This document shows positions 32,783 to 33,580 of a DNA stretch of 33,580 bases, piece by piece; the stretch's first letter is position 1; each line of letters starts with the position of its first letter. The stretch comes from Sandaracinaceae bacterium. GTDB taxonomy: Bacteria; Myxococcota_A; Polyangia; Polyangiales; JAFGIB01. The notes below the pieces were generated by a model. The model was not told the DNA's origin, made no database searches, and saw only the letters and a list, made by a program, of their open reading frames with translations. The stretch is from positions 1 through 33,580 of the forward strand of contig JADGRF010000302.1 of the NCBI GenBank assembly GCA_017881055.1. Direction: 5' to 3'. Both the position numbers and the translations under genes were made by a program.

Positions 32783-33580
32783 GTGCCCCACTCCGCCCCA
32801 GCTCCCTCGTTCGTTCGCGACTACGTTCGCCGCCTGTCCACGCGCGTCTGGGCGTTGCATGCGCTGCGCAGTTTGCCGCTCGCGTTGGCGAGCAGCTTCG
32901 CCACGCTGCTCGTAGCGTCGCGGATCTGTGAGCCGATCCTGACCGCGCGCGCCGCGCTCGTCGTGGGTTCGTGTGCGGGGCTCGCGTTCTTGGTCACGCT
33001 CGCGCTCTTGTTACGCAAGACGCCTGCCCTGGCCGGGCCGCAGATCGCGCGTGTGCTGGAACGCCAGAGTCCGGCGCTAGCGTCGCGGCTGCGCTCTGCG
33101 CTCGAGCTCGCTGCCCCACCCGCCCCCGACGCGCAGCTCTCGCCCGAGCTCACGCGTGCGCACATCGACGATGTCGCCAAGGCACTCGCCATGCTGCCGC
33201 GCGAGCAAGCCTTGCCGTGGTCGACACTCATGCATGCGAGCAGTCTCGCGGGCCTGTGGCTGTTGCTCGTTTGTGTGCTGCTCGGGCTCACGCAAGACGG
33301 GTTTTCAGCCTTCACGCATGCGCTGTTCCAGCCCGCGCCCGTGCGCGCGGATGGAACGCGTGTGGCTCACGTCGTGGAGCATCTGCGGGTGCGACTGACG
33401 TTCCCGGGTTATTTGCGGCGCGAGCCCGCGCTGCTCGTCGACCCCACGTCGATAACGGCACCGCGCGGCACCAACATCGAGCTGCACGTCGAGCCGAGCT
33501 TGCCGATGGATCGCGGCGCGGTCGTGCTCGACGGGCGCGCGAGCGCGCTCGAGTTCGTCGACCGCGCGAGCGCGGTCGGG
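32783..33580 (+). CDS. DUF4175-like large membrane protein, N-terminal part (runs off window)
   Basis: The frame is open to the window's end (266 codons). It begins with a basic amphipathic helix (VRRLSTRVWALHALRSLPLALASSFATLLVASR), a second hydrophobic segment (VGSCAGLAFLVTLALLL), a cytoplasmic stretch (IARVLERQSPALASRLRSALELA), another helix (SLAGLWLLLVCVLLGL), and an extracytoplasmic beta-rich part (LRVRLTFPGYLRREPALLVDPTSITAPRGTNIELHVEP). This is the layout of the DUF4175-like proteins that head MoxR-DUF58-Bat operons in Myxococcota. The GTG at 32783 is tentative; a GTG at 32753 is in the same frame, and neither has a good ribosome binding site. Its N-terminus resembles the fragment at 19090. 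Confidence 0.6.
   Translation, partial: MPHSAPAPSFVRDYVRRLSTRVWALHALRSLPLALASSFATLLVASRICEPILTARAALVVGSCAGLAFLVTLALLLRKTPALAGPQIARVLERQSPALASRLRSALELAAPPAPDAQLSPELTRAHIDDVAKALAMLPREQALPWSTLMHASSLAGLWLLLVCVLLGLTQDGFSAFTHALFQPAPVRADGTRVAHVVEHLRVRLTFPGYLRREPALLVDPTSITAPRGTNIELHVEPSLPMDRGAVVLDGRASALEFVDRASAVG

Overview
The window is high-GC, densely packed DNA from a Gram-negative bacterium. The gene content points to Myxococcota (old Deltaproteobacteria, probably a Polyangia-like lineage). The signs are a ceramide-glucosyltransferase-like GT21 enzyme, a protein with two AgmX/PglI-like cores, many FHA/GAF-fronted second-messenger enzymes, and a DUF4175/MoxR/Bat-type locus. This placement is an inference from gene families; there is no rRNA in the window. 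No tRNA, IS element, phage gene or CRISPR array was seen. No gene-free stretch exceeds 300 bases; the longest is about 244 bp at 13493-13736.

Layout. 1-125: an imperfect palindromic repeat with no gene. 126-4907: ogt (-), a GT21 glycosyltransferase (+) and polA (-); this Pol I has lost all three 3'-5' exonuclease motifs. 5030-10074: ffh, a lipoprotein with a CBM9-like C-terminal domain, yqgE/algH (-) and a GT-C-type membrane glycosyltransferase (-). 10170-14648 is a cyclic-dinucleotide block: a 7TM-HD (PgpH-like) phosphodiesterase, a REC-GAF-HD-GYP response regulator pointing towards it across a hairpin, and an FHA-GGDEF diguanylate cyclase divergent from the regulator. 14657-19023: a SUKH (SMI1/KNR4) protein, an MltD-like lytic transglycosylase with three LysM domains, and moeA.

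19090-20780 is a collapsed locus. The N-terminus of a DUF4175-like protein is joined out of frame to the C-terminal part of a BatA-like protein. That overlaps (ATGA) a BatB/VWA-type gene missing its middle and frameshifted in a C8 tract. A homologous DUF4175-like gene starts intact at 32783 and runs off the right edge.

20939-28880: dksA, then a minus-strand run read from right to left: an unrecognised protein, an FHA-GAF adenylate/guanylate cyclase, a CpoB/YbgF-like lipoprotein, a secreted LysM protein (ATGA overlap), a GAF-GAF histidine kinase and the AgmX/PglI-like protein. The last four look like an envelope and signalling operon. 29058-31054: groES-groEL, with a four-copy 11-bp repeat that places stop codons in all three frames after groES, and a 124-bp nested palindrome after groEL. 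31227-33580: a coiled-coil protein (-) and the start of the DUF4175-like gene (+).

The strongest unusual signals are the collapsed Bat-type operon with its second copy at the right edge, the symmetric nested palindrome after groEL, the multi-frame stop repeat after groES, the exonuclease-dead Pol I, and near-identical promoters for dksA and groESL. I saw no clearly new defence or biosynthetic system.
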